A stretch of DNA of 64,000 bases from Ischnura elegans (GCF_921293095.1 NC_060246.1:136586198-136650197), one strand, 5' to 3'; counted from the first letter of the stretch, positions 1 through 11,525 are shown. Notes: a model not told the origin generated them from the letters alone. Numbers and translations: made by a program.

Positions 1-132
1 TGTAGCTCTAGCACAGTTGTTCATCATCCATTTTACTACAAAGAGGGTTTTTATTGTCAAATTTTCATAGTTATCTTCAAAATCTTCCACTATGATATCA
101 TTATGAATCCTTGCTTCCACTTGTATTGATTT
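1..132 (-). CDS. GT31 gene exon 4 (cut by the window edge)
   Basis: Acceptor AATTGCAG before 132; reads in phase 0 for exactly 44 codons to base 1 with no stop. Contains the family signature HNDIIVEDFEDNYENLTIKT followed by a K-W pair, which in GT31 enzymes immediately precedes the DxD metal-binding strand. Exon 3 also ends in phase 0, so the two join cleanly. Confidence 0.9.
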
Positions 133-3100
133 CTGCAATTAAAAATTATTTTTTACCTTTTACCATAGCATTGAAATGAATGGTAATAGCGAAATAAAGG
201 CCAGTGAAACAAACAGCATATTGTTTTTATATCATCACTGAAATGTATGTCATAATACAAGCTTAGACAAAAGAGTAAAATACACTACAAAAGCTGGTTG
301 TTCAAATTTTAGCTGTCAGTTAACTAAATATCAAGAACCACTGTATTTCTCCAAATATATGTAGTTGCCCTGCCCCCTAATTTTTGAGGTTTGATTTTTT
401 GGGGAAAAAAATTCTTTAGTTCAGAGCAGGCCTTGAAGCTTAACATGTTCAACATGCTAGATGCTCATGGTGTAAATCTGAACTTTCTTATTATCAGATT
501 AACAAATATTATGATTAATGAGTTAATTGATGTTTTAAAGGGCACTATTACATGAAATTCATTCTAAATGTTTGCTCAGCATTTATCTCAGGTTGAGTGC
601 ATGCAATATAATTATAGTTGCTTTCCTTGGTATATTTTTTAAACAAGACGAGAAAATACCCATTTTACATCAAAATGCCTGTTATCTGCTGATAGCCTTG
701 AAAATCAGAAATTCTTATAGCCTTTTTATTTTTATACTTTTAATTATGATGCACAAAGAGGAGAGCATTAATTTTTCTGTGGGACTCTTTTAAATCTCAC
801 AATCATTCCTTCAAAAGCTCTCGATTGGAAACTGAACTTGAGGGAAAGGATTCTTTTTTCCAACTATCAACGAATCTACAACAAGGCAATCAATGTTGAA
901 ACCTTGATGGTGATGATTAGGTTGCTTAATTAGTTACTAAAGTCATTTACCCTTGAATGCAGTCCTCCCTTGACTTTTTCTAAAGATTTTGGGCAAAAAA
1001 CGAGGTACATACAGGGAAGATTCAGAGGAATGTGGGACTTTTTTAACTGATCTCTTAAATGAGTGGCAAAAAAATGAACAAGTCAACCCACCTTTGGTGA
1101 AAATACATCTTAATTTACATCGTAATTTACCTCAGTATTTTTTATCATAACTTGTTTTTACCATCCAATTATGAAAAAAACTGTAAGTCCTCAGGGCCTT
1201 AACACATTCAATGCGCGCCCGATTTTCATTAAAGTCGTCAAATACGGCCTTCAAAATAAGAAAGAAAAATAGAGGGAGGTTTCCGTGCCATAACTTCCAT
1301 TCCAATACTGCTATTTACAAATGGCACACACGGTTCAAGAGAGGGAAGCTTGCTGAAGGCCATACACACAATCGGAAGACTCAGAAGTGGATATTTGTCA
1401 CGTACAGAGGCAGAGAAAGGGCTCCCGGCCCGACCGGCAGAGCACGTCAATTGATGTACTCCGTATCTTGACTTGGATGGGACCACGCCAATTGACGTGC
1501 TCCACACTGAATATGTTAAGGTGCATGTTCCTGTAAACTGAGATTGATATTAGCACATGGTTGTCCTCTTCAATTTTCCAAGTAAGGAAACAGCTTTTTT
1601 CAATTTTGAAAAATAAGGGTCATACATCCATGCAGGGATGTAATGACATTAGTGTGACAGGTTGGAAGATGAGAGTTTTATACTTACTGTCATGTTTTCA
1701 TCTGGAGACTTGCCTAAAATGAATAGAACTGACACAAGAGAGGGCAAGACCGATTTCTCAGCCCATGTCTCTCTGATAGCATCTCTAGCACCTCTGTTGC
1801 CAGGGGCAGATGACACCGTGATGATCAGGTGCGGGGTTTCATTGTGGTCACTGAAAGTAAGACCAGAAGATCAAAAGATTTGGGAATTTTAGCTGGACGT
1901 AGGAACTGTGATTTTTCTATTTTTATGCTCTCATTGTTGTCAAGTTTTCTCCATCTTCCCTCCTAATAGTCTTTGTACATTTTATCTGCATTCCATCAAT
2001 AATGTAAATCAAGACTGCTTAACCCTGAGCTAATGGAATGGACATTATCTACTTTATTTTTATTTTGTACATCCATTATGAGTTATAAGTTGTATTTGAA
2101 TATCTCCTCTTTAGTAGCAATATAATTTTAATGGTCAAAGGTTAAATGGTTTGGTAAACCAATCATTTGGCATTGTGAGTAAATAATTTGCTAATATTGA
2201 TGTAGTTTATCAGATTATGATCTGAGTTATCTCGACACCAGATCCACAGGGAAGAATGACGTCTCGATAGCTTAACTGGCTAAAGCACTCGACCGGAAAT
2301 CGGGGGATCCGGATTCGAATCCCGGTCAAGGCGAATGATTTTTTCTCTGTGGATCTTTTGCATGATCATGGCATGTTTTGCTGCTTTTCGTGGTAAGCAA
2401 TCTGGGCGAATGTGTCTTGGGTTTCACTCCAGATCTTTATTTTTTTCTCCTTACATTTTGATTTGTTGACCTCTTTCATCATCATCACTCATTCAGAGCC
2501 TCAATGTGTAAGTTGGTTTAGATATTTTGAGGATGAAGGTCATGCTGAACTAATTCACTGTAATGTGAAATTCATACATTCAGGGCATGGGGTCTAGTTT
2601 TTAGGTCACTAGGCACTCAAAAGATTTTTTGTAGTGTTTCCTTCAAAACATTCAAAAGACTTCTTCTGAGATTTGAAAATAGGACCCTCCAATCAGTTGC
2701 CCTACTGTTTACCCACTGTACTCGTTAAAAACTACTACGGGCGTCTAATAGATAGCGTTACCCAGATGTTAAGCGAATTAGGCCTGGAGCCGCTAGAGAC
2801 ATGGAGGCTGCGCACAACTCTTATATTGCTTGAACAATTGGGAATAGATATATTTTGGAGCAACACAGAGAACATCATCTTAGAGCCCACTATATTTCCA
2901 GGTCCGACAGAAGCCATAAATTAAGAGAGATATTTTGCTGTATAAATATGCGAATTTGTTCTTCCCCCGAACTATAAAGGGCTTTAATAAATGCCAGTTG
3001 TAATCTTATTTCAGCATCTGCTTTTTTTATGTAGACGGCTGCTATGTAGATGTATGCTTCCTCCGTGGAAAAAAGACGTAGTTATTAGGGATCCAACTAT

Positions 3101-4021
3101 CCAGTTTTGGAATCTTGAGAGTACATCAGGACTCAAGTACATTGCTGGTTGGTGAGTCTCACATTGAATTTTGAGCCTCGCATTTCTAGGAGGGTGTGAA
3201 GAACATAAACATGAGAAATTTGTGAAGCATGAGAAATTTCCTTCCTGATCGATGATGGTTGTCCTTTTTTGCCGGTCAATAAAGTTATCGCCTGTTGCCA
3301 ACTGTACGTTTCCATATTTTCTCTTATGTGACATGAACATCTCTCCACTATCAAATATCCTCAATAATCGGCAGTTTTTCATTCGTCAATTTTGTGTGCT
3401 TAGTAAAATTTGAGGCTGAATATTTTCGTGTTAGGTATTTTTTCTATATGTACCATTTTCATCGATAAAAATCACTAACCTTACAGAAGTTTTGCAAGCC
3501 TCAGGCAGATCTCGCGGCTGTATAAGCGCTGTTTCCTCCTCTGGGCGGATTATGTCGGTGAGATTCATTGACAGCCAGCGGGCTTTGAGTGCTTCAAATG
3601 GATCCGATTCTTCATGCAGCATGAGGACATTGTACTTAATTGAGGCAATCGTGACAAATACCAACGCCAATAGAAACGTTAGGTACCGCCGAAACCTCCG
3701 GAAATATATCGCACCTGCAAATTAATCCACAGTTTTGAGTCATGTTGTGAAAAATTCGAGGGAAATATTTATATTTCATGCAAAATTCTATTCAAAATTT
3801 CTCATTGTTTAATTTGTACTGTACTCAACAAGGTTCTCGGAAACGAAGATTCGAATATATGGTGTGTTTGTTCTTTCGTATTGCTAAGTTTGAAATTAAT
3901 GATACGATACTTCACATTTTCATTAGAGGAGGAACAATGGGTGCTTACGTTTGAGGCGAATCATAGAGAAGCCGAGAGGTCGCATTGGGTTGCGCGTGGC
4001 CGAGATATCAACCAACCCCAT
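1..4021 (-). CDS. Beta-1,3-galactosyltransferase-like gene (GT31 family), 5' part, four exons
   Basis: A type II Golgi glycosyltransferase, expected to transfer galactose (or a related sugar) in beta-1,3 linkage to glycoprotein or glycolipid acceptors in the Golgi lumen. Exons read 4021-3949, 3714-3480, 1850-1688 and 132-1; splice phases match at every join (1, 2, 0) and every intron is GT...AG. The joined product is about 201 residues: an arginine-rich cytoplasmic N-terminus, one hydrophobic signal anchor (about residues 35-50), a stem, then GT31 hallmarks. These are the block ending SSAPGNRGARDAIRETW (residues about 116-132), VLFILG just after it, and HNDIIVEDFEDNYENLTIKT (about 167-186). 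Four N-glycosylation sequons are visible (near residues 75, 106, 155, 181). The DxD motif and C-terminus lie beyond the left edge. Family membership is clear from the motifs; acceptor specificity cannot be decided, and other GT31 members (N-acetylglucosaminyl- or N-acetylgalactosaminyltransferases) are possible. Confidence 0.88.
133..1687 (-). other. GT31 gene intron 3
   Basis: A 1,555-bp GT...AG intron, AT-rich. It contains a decayed MITE relic at about 340-420. Nothing else recognisable; the open frames at 572-793 and 1211-1507 look like chance. Confidence 0.75.
340..420 (+). repeat. Relic of the CCGTATTT...AAATACGG MITE
   Basis: The stretch beginning CTGTATTTCTCCAAATATA and running through CCCCCTAATTTTTGAGG to TTTTGGGGAAAAA aligns with the first half of the intact MITE at 34948-35113. 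The right terminus is missing. Same orientation as the intact copy. Confidence 0.6.
1688..1850 (-). CDS. GT31 gene exon 3 (start of catalytic domain)
   Basis: Acceptor CTTTCAG before 1850 and donor ACA|GTAAGT after 1688; 163 bp, entered in phase 2 and left in phase 0. It encodes the first strand of the GT31 domain (LIITVSSAP), the highly conserved motif ARDAIRETW, and VLFILGKSPDENMT. The family consensus at this point is roughly R-AIR-TW followed by a V-FLLG strand, so the match is strong. Confidence 0.9.
2240..2356 (+). repeat. tRNA-like element flanked by a short inverted repeat
   Basis: Bases 2261-2333 fold as a nearly complete 73-nt tRNA cloverleaf: acceptor GTCTCGA with TCAAGGC (one mismatch), D arm GCTTAACTGGCTAAAGC, anticodon arm with loop CCGGAAA, and T arm with TTCGAAT. 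The pol III A box (TAGCTTAACTGG) and B box (GGATTCGAATCC) are both intact. The anticodon would read GGA (Ser), but the variable loop is only 4 nt, whereas real tRNA-Ser has a long variable arm. The cloverleaf sits between GATCCACAGGGA and TCTCTGTGGATC, inverted copies of each other. Most likely a tRNA-derived repeat rather than a working tRNA gene. Confidence 0.6.
2724..3004 (+). mobile_element. Non-LTR retrotransposon 3' fragment, copy 1
   Basis: Encodes the C-terminal tail of the reverse-transcriptase ORF also present at 42700-43000: KNYYGRLIDSVTQMLSELG, then EPLETWRLR and LLEQLGIDIF, followed after a stop by remnants of the FFPRTIK terminus. It is 5'-truncated, as is usual for LINE insertions, and lies antisense in intron 2 of the GT31 gene. 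Confidence 0.8.
3480..3714 (-). CDS. GT31 gene exon 2 (signal anchor and stem)
   Basis: Acceptor TTGCAG before 3714; 235 bp, entered in phase 1 and left in phase 2. It encodes RRFRRY followed by a hydrophobic stretch (LTFLLALVFVTIA), the usual layout of a Golgi type II signal anchor, then a hydrophilic stem of about 50 residues with an NLT sequon. Two donors overlap at the end. GTAAGG at 3484 would leave phase 0, which does not fit the next exon. GTTAGT at 3479 leaves AG, which pairs with the T that opens exon 3 to make Ser, so 3480 was chosen as the exon end. Confidence 0.82.
3949..4021 (-). CDS. GT31 gene exon 1 (start codon exon)
   Basis: The reading frame opens at ATG 4021-4019, directly preceded in frame by TGA, giving 24 codons plus one base before the donor C|GTAAGC (intron from 3948). 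Two more in-frame ATGs follow (codons 13 and 20), so the true start is uncertain; all give a short basic cytoplasmic tail. The phase-1 end joins exon 2 to form an Arg codon. No 5' UTR or core promoter element could be fixed upstream. Confidence 0.7.
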
Positions 4022-4755
4022 TCATGAGGAGATGTTACTTCATAGTATATCTTTCATCTCTCATCTATCTTCCTTGAAAAGCCAATCTTCATTATCCTGT
4101 AAGGCATTTGTCCAGTGGTACCTGTGATAGAGTGATATACATTACATTGCGTAGTTGATAATGGCTTTTTGTCAGTTCCCCAGCCTTGTCGGGAACGTTC
4201 ATCCGTTCGGTTGAGAATTGCTTTGTCTCCTTACCATACGCAGATGTGTTCCCTAAGAGTTGATTTACAAGCTGAGGTCGCCCATCGTGTTAACCCCTAT
4301 CAACTTCGAAGGATGTTCCGCCGCACTGTATTACAACCTTTCAGTGTGATGTCAAGCTATCGTGTGCGGAAAAGAATGCGTTTTCTTTCTGTGAAGGTGT
4401 GCCAATGCCGAGATAAGAGATGATGTTTTTACTGATCAATTCAAATACGTCTTTAGAATTTACCAGACTGAAAAAAACTCTCTTCAAATATTTGGACTCA
4501 GCTTGCGGGGATGTTAGATGGGTGACTGGCTTTCTTCCCTGTGTGGGTTGCTTATCAGTGGGTGAGAGTGAAAGGGGGTTGGTGGCGAACGAGAAGGGAG
4601 GAAGTTGGTGCCGATGGGTGGACTCCTCGCAAAACAAACCCAGTTTTCGTCCTAGGGTTAGTGGGGATTTTTGGTTACTCTTCTGGTTACATTTTCATTA
4701 ATAAATAAAGAATGAAATAGCGTAACAACTATCTACCTCATTGAGGTGTCTAAAT
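4022..4755. other. Upstream region of the GT31 gene
   Basis: 734 bp between the GT31 start codon and the first transposon. It presumably holds the 5' UTR and promoter, but no TATA box, initiator or second divergent gene is evident. Open frames at 4169-4423 and 4341-4701 show no recognisable domain. Confidence 0.4.
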
Positions 4756-4828
4756 ACAGGGTGGAGAAAGATTGTGTCACGAAACTTTAACCCTGGATAG
4801 CTGATGCGAGTAGGAACCAAAACTATTG

Positions 4829-5073
4829 ATGATATTTAGGTCGAAAGCGCACTATTTTTAAACTACAAAACCTTTGAGCCAAGCTCTCCCATTGGCCGCG
4901 AGTTTGCTCACTTGCCGGATGTCTTGGATACATCGCGATCTCCGGCAGGCAAATCACCCGAAATAATTAGTTGTCCAGAGCATCCGACAATAAGTTAAAC
5001 TCGCGGCCATTCGGAGAGCTTGGCTCAAAAGTTTTGTAATTAAAAAATGGCGCATTTTCGACCTAAATATCAT
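4829..5073. repeat. Foldback with 77-bp arms
   Basis: Arms 4829-4905 and 4997-5073 are near-perfect reverse complements. They share the blocks ATGATATTTAGGTCGAAA, GAGCCAAGCTCTCC and GGCCGCGAGTTT, with a 91-bp loop. The loop has a smaller stem of its own (TTGCCGGA with TCCGGCAG). Lies inside the 4756-6787 element and may be part of its terminus. Confidence 0.8.
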
Positions 5074-6053
5074 GAGTAGACATACGTGATAATAGCATAT
5101 GCGATATTGATGCGATGCACGTGAATAAATGCGACTTGGGCGCGATGATTGGACTTATATGATATTTAAACCGCAAATTTGCCTTTTCTATGGTAAAATT
5201 CGTAAATTTAGTGCCGAGAGCTGTTGAAATGCTCTGCCGACACCTACCGCTTATTGGCTGGGAGTCTAACTAGATGTGGACGCGGGCAAGCTACACCGCC
5301 GCCGCCGCGCCGCCATTTTCGCCCGCTTCCACCGAGAACTTGAAGGCGCGAAATCTGCGAGTTCACCAACCTATGCGACAGTTGCCGGAAGACAGAAACG
5401 TTCCCCTCTCTTTCTATTTCTTTTGGAAATGTTGTTTTTTCTAACTATGAACTTGACTACGATTATTTAAACACTACCGAAGATCGTTACCGATATATAT
5501 TTAGCGATAATGACATTTTGTGTTTTACCTTTCTGCCATTTGCATTTGACATTATATCGGGTTCCTTCATGGCGTCATCACGCAGGGATTGCGTCGTCAT
5601 AAAAAGATCCGGTCCTGGAAAGTACGTAGTTACATTTTACCCGATTCCCGCTGCATGTGCCACCGCCGCCAGGTCGGAAGAGGGTCAGTAGCCGCCACCG
5701 ACAAAGATGTCGTCAGCACCCACGTCTGTCTCAAACTCGTCGATCGGAAAACGCATCACCCTGTTCCTCCACCACCCGACTTACGTTGTTGGCGTTTACA
5801 TAGGCGGGGCTTGCTGTCTTACGATTTTAGAATAGCGTTGTGGCGGAGAGCGATAATGGCGAAACTTAGGCTGAGCGCGGCAGTGACCGACTGTGATAGT
5901 GACGCTGTAGATACGGCACGGATCCGGTATTGCTGGGCGGTAGCGCCTGGCAGGAGGCCAGTCGGCACCGCGTGAACAGGGTCACAATTCGGGTCTCATC
6001 TCGAATGTGGACGTCTCGCGGGAGACTTGAGTGAGTCTCCCACGAGACGTTGG

Positions 6054-6323
6054 CAGTGGCGTACCCAGGAATTTCGTTCGGCGGGGGTAGTCCAAAACGA
6101 AGGGGATCTGGGGGAAATTTTTTGAGAAACAAGGTACTAAGCAGGGGAATTTTAAACGAATATCAACTCTTTTCACAATAGGAAAAACTTGGTTTTTCAA
6201 ATAAATATTTTTAAAATTCATAGTTTTTCAATATTTTGTCGTCTTCCATGAAAAAGCAGAGAAATTGTGTTTTTCTATTTCTAAGGGGGTAGGAGATCCG
6301 GACCCCCACTCGCTACGCCTCTG
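6054..6323 (+). mobile_element. hAT-type MITE with 8-bp target duplication (7/8)
   Basis: Starts CAGTGGCGTACCC and ends GCTACGCCTCTG, imperfect inverted termini of the CAGNGGCG type typical of hAT elements. It is flanked by GACGTTGG on the left and GACTTTGG on the right. The interior is AT-rich with G-runs and non-coding. Confidence 0.75.
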
Positions 6324-6787
6324 GACTTTGGACCTTACTGCTTCATAGTTGGTTACTTGTATTTTCTTCGGCAGCTACTAGAGAGGTTGAGGGAGAACCC
6401 TGGTAGTTTCTGCGATATTAAGCAAAAGTTTCTAGCCATCAGCCAAGAAAAAACTTAAGTTTGGATATGCTGCACTCCACACAATCAGGGCGCCAGTTAG
6501 CATCGTGGATGCAAAGATTAATTGATTAATGAGTCCTTCATTTATTATTGATCTACCCCATAATTATTTAAACTATTCCGTATTTTGTGGAAAAACTGTT
6601 TCGCCACACTGTCTTCATCTACCAATGATACATTAGGGAAATAAAGAAAAAAAATAGATGCTACAAAATGGTATAAACTTTAATTGAAAGTGCTCTTTAC
6701 ACGTATCTTTAATCATGGGTAATTTTGGTTTCTATTGGCATCAGCTATCCAGGGCTAAAATATCGTGACAAATTTTTTCCTCCCTGT

Positions 6788-9700
6788 GTAACTATAATAT
6801 AAAGATGTTACGCAACATTGTAATGACCAAAAAACTGGACATCTCAGGGAATTTTTTCATTGATTTAAAGTGGACACCTTGGAATGGAGGATTATTTAAG
6901 CAGTTGATCCAAGGGAGAAATGATTCAAAGGAATGGAAAAAATACATGTGGCACGTCCCCATCTCTCACAATGCCCTCTGCGTACTGAAACCTAAACTTA
7001 CTTACACATTCCGGTTATCTCTGCACCTCTTTCTACCTCATCCAAAGGAATCTACCAAAGTTGTTTTCATTATGACAATGAATTTAGTACCATGAAATAC
7101 CCGAGACTTAAATTGCTGAGTCCTATAGCTGACGTCCAGCACGTAAACAGTTGATTTTTATACATAAGTACGACTCGACTTGAGCACGTCTTCGAAACGG
7201 GACTAAACTACTGTAAAATGAAGTCAACTGAGGCGACGGACACCCAGAAGATGGACGCCAATGCTAGCAAGTTTCATTTTAAGATCAAACATTTCCACCG
7301 TGCAAAACTGATATCTACTGACAATGCATCATTTATTGCAATTTTCAATTGGTTTGGTTCATTCGTTTTCCCGTTTCTAACGCGACGGGAGATTTTCTTG
7401 TGAACTGACGCTGTCTCAAATTTGTTTCACAAAACTTTAAACGATCCATCTGTCATTTCACTTCTCCTGGTGCCGTTTCCCGGCGTATCACTCACCTGAG
7501 ACACTTTTATTCCGCCCCTTGTCTCTAACGAAGTCCCGCCTAGATGTGGCATCGATTCTATCACTTTATCATGCACAATCTTCGTCGAATGCGTCCTGCC
7601 TCATGAAAAACATCCGCAAGTAAATCCTGGAATCGCAGAAGTGAAGGCGCTGGCGCGTAATACTAGACGTACGAAAAATTGACCTACAATTTATTCAGGA
7701 TGCCAAACAAGCTAAATTATTATTTTCAGAGTACTTTAATTAAATTGAAGAACAGACGTAACTTTCCGTGCTACCTTTGACCTTAAAAACTAAGTGATAG
7801 AGGTCAGATAAAACATTCGCAGTTTGAAAGCGTGAAACGTGAGTGAGCAAAATAATGCCATATGGAGAATAGGTCGATAGTCTGGAAGACGCTAGGCTGG
7901 TCATATGTGCACCATGGCCAAAGTGAAAATGGGCGAGGTAGCCAGTAACATACCTTTATATTTGACTTATCTCAACAATTTTTTGCCTAGACTTCTGCAC
8001 TAAAGTCTGGAGCAATCGCTTTCATTGGCTGTTGAAAGCAGATTCTGAAAAAAATCGTAGCGTGTTGCACATTGCTAACTAGGATGGCTTTGAAGGGCAC
8101 ACTAACATGACAACAAATCTTTTAAAAATAGTTTTAAAACTTCCTGGGCGGGGATGAATAGCAAGGTTGTTAAATGTGAGGAAATTTTGGAAACTCACGG
8201 AATAGTCGTGGAAAATTTATGTCATCAACAGCGAATCAAATAACCGCCAAGCTGCTGGCTGGCTGAGTGCATGCGTCTTTGATGTGGAAAGATCAACGTT
8301 AAAACCGGCTGTTAAAATGCATTATTTCGGAAAAAATTACTCGTTTAATTTTTACGAAAGTTAAGGTTCGAATGACATCGCTTCACTCATCATTTTTAAT
8401 ACTAAGTCTAAAAATATTTATGATGTTTCCTTGCTTCCAACCACCATCAACCAAATAAATTCTCGATGCAAATTCCTCCGCTCCGCACTTAGGTTCGCCA
8501 TGTATTGTTCGTGGAAAATTTAATCGCAGTACAAGCTACCTCGAATAACCTGTCAAAATCACGAGCGGTTCGTATTTACCGGGAAAACTTGAATCACAGT
8601 TAAATTCAGGTGTGGTTGGGTGACCTGAGCGAAAATTTTAAGCATAGATTTTGTATATGATGTTAAGAATGATGGAAATGATGGAGCGCAAAAGTCAAGG
8701 GAACTTAACATTTTGTCTGGAGGAAGTCAGGAATAGTCAGGGAATTTAGAAACTGGAATCTTGTAACAACCCTGGATGTGGAATAGGGTAGTTTCCTTCA
8801 TCAAAGAAAACGAAAGGCATTGATTGCGATTCGTTACCCACCATTAGTGTATTCATAATACACAAATTATTTGGTTTTTGAAATACCGGTTTAGACGAAT
8901 GGCAAGGGTCAAATTTTATCCTCATTTGAAAAAGGCCAGATTGGCGCCCATGCGATTCCACTCCGCATGACGTCACAGGGACCTAGTTTCTACACGAGAG
9001 GATAGGAGTTATGCATCGTCTGAGGTTACCAATGCAAGCATGAGGCACAGAGCTCAGGGAAACATGTCTTAATAATCACCTATTAAAACTGGCTAATGTC
9101 GGAAAGTTTTCTTCGTTTGATAAGGTATTAATAAACCTTTTTTAAGCCAAGCGCTACCGTTCAGCAAGGTACTCAGCTATCCGCTAGCATCCTGCGACGT
9201 ATCAGAGCTAAGCCTCGCCTCAAGGTCATCTCACCGGGCGGGAGGGGGAACCAGAAATACGACGTACGGAGATATTTCCCGACATTCATACTTAAGCGTC
9301 GCGTTTTCGCGCGCTTGAAAATTTTCACTTTTCATTTAATCGCGAAAAATAGATGTTGTCATTTAAAAATCTAAAAGCGCGAAATACGTACTCCAGGAGT
9401 AATAATCTTTCGATTAAGGCAATAAAAAAATAATAGGAAACCACCCTATTGGCTCCTAGGAGAGGACATCAAAAGTATCCTTGCGGCCCCGGACCTGACA
9501 GGAAAAGCACAGAAAGAAGGGGCCTCGCTTTGCTTCCTTGTCTACCGTGAGCGAACTTTTGGCAGGAGTTGCAAACACGAATCGATATTGCTTTCAATAA
9601 TTTGGATTTGTTTTTTTTTCGCATACCGGACAAACAGTCCAGGGTGAATGCGTTCGAAACATGGGCTGCAACAAAAGAATGGAGAGAGTTATTGTTGGAG

Positions 9701-10529
9701 TGATACTATTTGGCTAGAAGATGTCATTCATAAATAAAATTGGCGTCGAAACCCAAGGAGGTTGTAAATATCTGGAAGGGGCACAACCGTTTTCGAGTGT
9801 GGAGCGAAGTGTGGCCGAAATGGGGTTGCTTGGGTAGGACAAGCCACGCCCACTTTAAACAAAACATTGAGAATCCCATAAGGGTCTATGCTTACTAATT
9901 GGTGAAATTTTTTGGTCATAACTCGTTAATACATTAAAATTAACCATGAAACCCACACTGTTAACCTTTTCCTCTTACTTCATAGGTAGGTTTCGCGAAG
10001 TTATGACTCAAACTTATCTTTTCCCAGGGAAAAATTATTATCAATCACCACGGTTACGTTCTACAACCAGCTCAGCTGAAAATAAAATTTTACGAGAGTA
10101 AACTAGTCATTTACCTGCACTTATACTGGTATTTAATTTTATTATAGCCAACGAAAATTCTAATATTTTCTAGAATATCCCCACCAGTAAAGTGGCTAAC
10201 AGACTCAGAGTTTATACATTAATAGAAATACCGCGAATGATGGGAAAAAAAACCGATGACAATCACCGGAAGAATACTGGTGATTGTGGTAGCATTTTTC
10301 ACTGAATGTAGTTCATTTTCAGAACAAAACTTAGCCACATCAAAATATCAATCGGAGACTAAGTCCAAAAATTGTCAAACCAAGATGGCGGAACATTGAC
10401 CACGCTAACAACTCGGAAACAGCGCCTCTAGATATTTATAACCTCCTTGTCAAAGCCTCTAAAATCGTGTTTTTTATTTTTTTAACGGTATCCTACGGAA
10501 TCCACCGAACTCACATCTAGGTACATATT
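6788..10529. other. Intergenic, no gene recognised
   Basis: About 3.7 kb of AT-rich DNA. Short open frames (6805-7095, 7218-7403, 8746-8976, 9728-9919) lack recognisable domains. Phrases such as AACCCTGG near 8768 suggest older repeat debris that I could not assign. Confidence 0.4.
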
Positions 10530-10839
10530 TTTGAAAACCGATTAAAATGCGCCATAAGAAAATTAATAATGCTTCTGATGGACTAGCGCTTTTTCTACGT
10601 AGTCCCCCTTGGTCGCTCCTCATGTCCCATCTTTCCTTATCTCCTCTCTCTGATTGAGATTAGAAAATCCGGAGCGATAGGATCACCAACCTGGACTTCC
10701 TTATCTCGCGTCAAGTTATCCACACCTGGAGTTTTTGGTGGACTGGTAGACTTAAGTTGATACTGGTCGTTGATTCCGAGAAATTGTCACCGAGAAGCGG
10801 TAAGAATTAGAAAATATTATGAAGGTAGGATCTGCCGCC

Positions 10840-10895
10840 CTTCACGTCGCTGACGGTATAGCGATCCGAATTTCACGGAGAAATAAGATAAAATT
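10840..10895 (+). repeat. Family R fragment
   Basis: CGTCGCTGACGG followed by AGCGATCCGAATTTCACGG matches the core of the family R copies at 11750 and 19500. Only this short piece is evident here. Confidence 0.55.
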
Positions 10896-11525
10896 CTTGC
10901 TTTTCGCCGAAATTTTTATTCCTGATGATACAATTTATCGCATTCATAAATATTCACTACGAGTGCGAAAACTTGCTAGCATTGAGAAAAATGGATCGGT
11001 CTGTGCTCACCGACGCGTTGCGAATATTTTTCGCTTATTAAAAAGCAAGCGAAGTGTAAGATTCCATGAGACAGAATAGGATTTTCTCCATCTAGACCAC
11101 TTAGGCCAGATGATTATCCATATTTCTCCTTGTCTAAGGCCACTAGATTCAGCTGCCTACCTGATTCTGCTATGGTAGAGTTGGAACCGTTCTCTCAAAC
11201 CCGAAAGAGCTCATCATCAAAAGGATTTGGATAATAATAGGTAAGGAAGCTACAACGAAAAAAATCCTCATCCAGCTTTTCTCTCAATTTCAAGTAAGAA
11301 CTCGCTTTCAACCCATTCTACGGTACCTATTTTGATAAATTTCGATAGCTTGGGGGTGGGGGTGAGGGGCTCTGCCACTTTAATAAATAGAAAATTAAGT
11401 GTTTCTACAATTTTTCCTAGGATTTCAGAAGATTTTAGATTTCGATTGTATGACTTTTAGTGTTTCTCGTCTCGTTCAATCCAAATATTTGTATGAATCA
11501 GTCAGTTAATTAAGCCAGAGGTCGG

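Larger units (their letters stand above)
1851..3479 (-). other. GT31 gene intron 2
   Basis: A 1,629-bp GT...AG intron that has collected two mobile-element remnants, both in plus orientation (antisense to the gene): a tRNA-like element at 2240-2356 and a LINE 3' fragment at 2724-3004. The minus-strand open frames at 3011-3382 show no GT31 motif and were not added to the gene. Confidence 0.75.
4756..6787. mobile_element. 2.03-kb non-autonomous element with ~66-bp terminal inverted repeats
   Basis: Left end 4756-4822 (starting ACAGGGTGGAG) is repeated in reverse complement at 6722-6787 (ending CCTCCCTGT). Both ends contain the identical 17-mer CCCTGGATAGCTGATGC and a GTCACGA block, roughly 80% alike overall by eye. 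No transposase is encoded. A foldback (4829-5073) lies just inside the left end and a hAT-type MITE (6054-6323) has inserted in the right half. A second, truncated relative is at 12830-13562, which shows that the interior is a repeated sequence. No clear target-site duplication is seen, so superfamily is undecided. Confidence 0.7.

Noticed and set aside
3011..3382. Minus-strand open frame of 123 codons within GT31 intron 2, considered as an extra GT31 exon
   Set aside because: Exons 2 and 3 already join with matching phase and continuous family sequence; the frame has no GT31 motif.
5589..5975. 128-codon plus-strand frame, Arg-rich
   Set aside because: Lies inside the inverted-repeat element in a GC-rich stretch that is open in several frames; not a credible gene.
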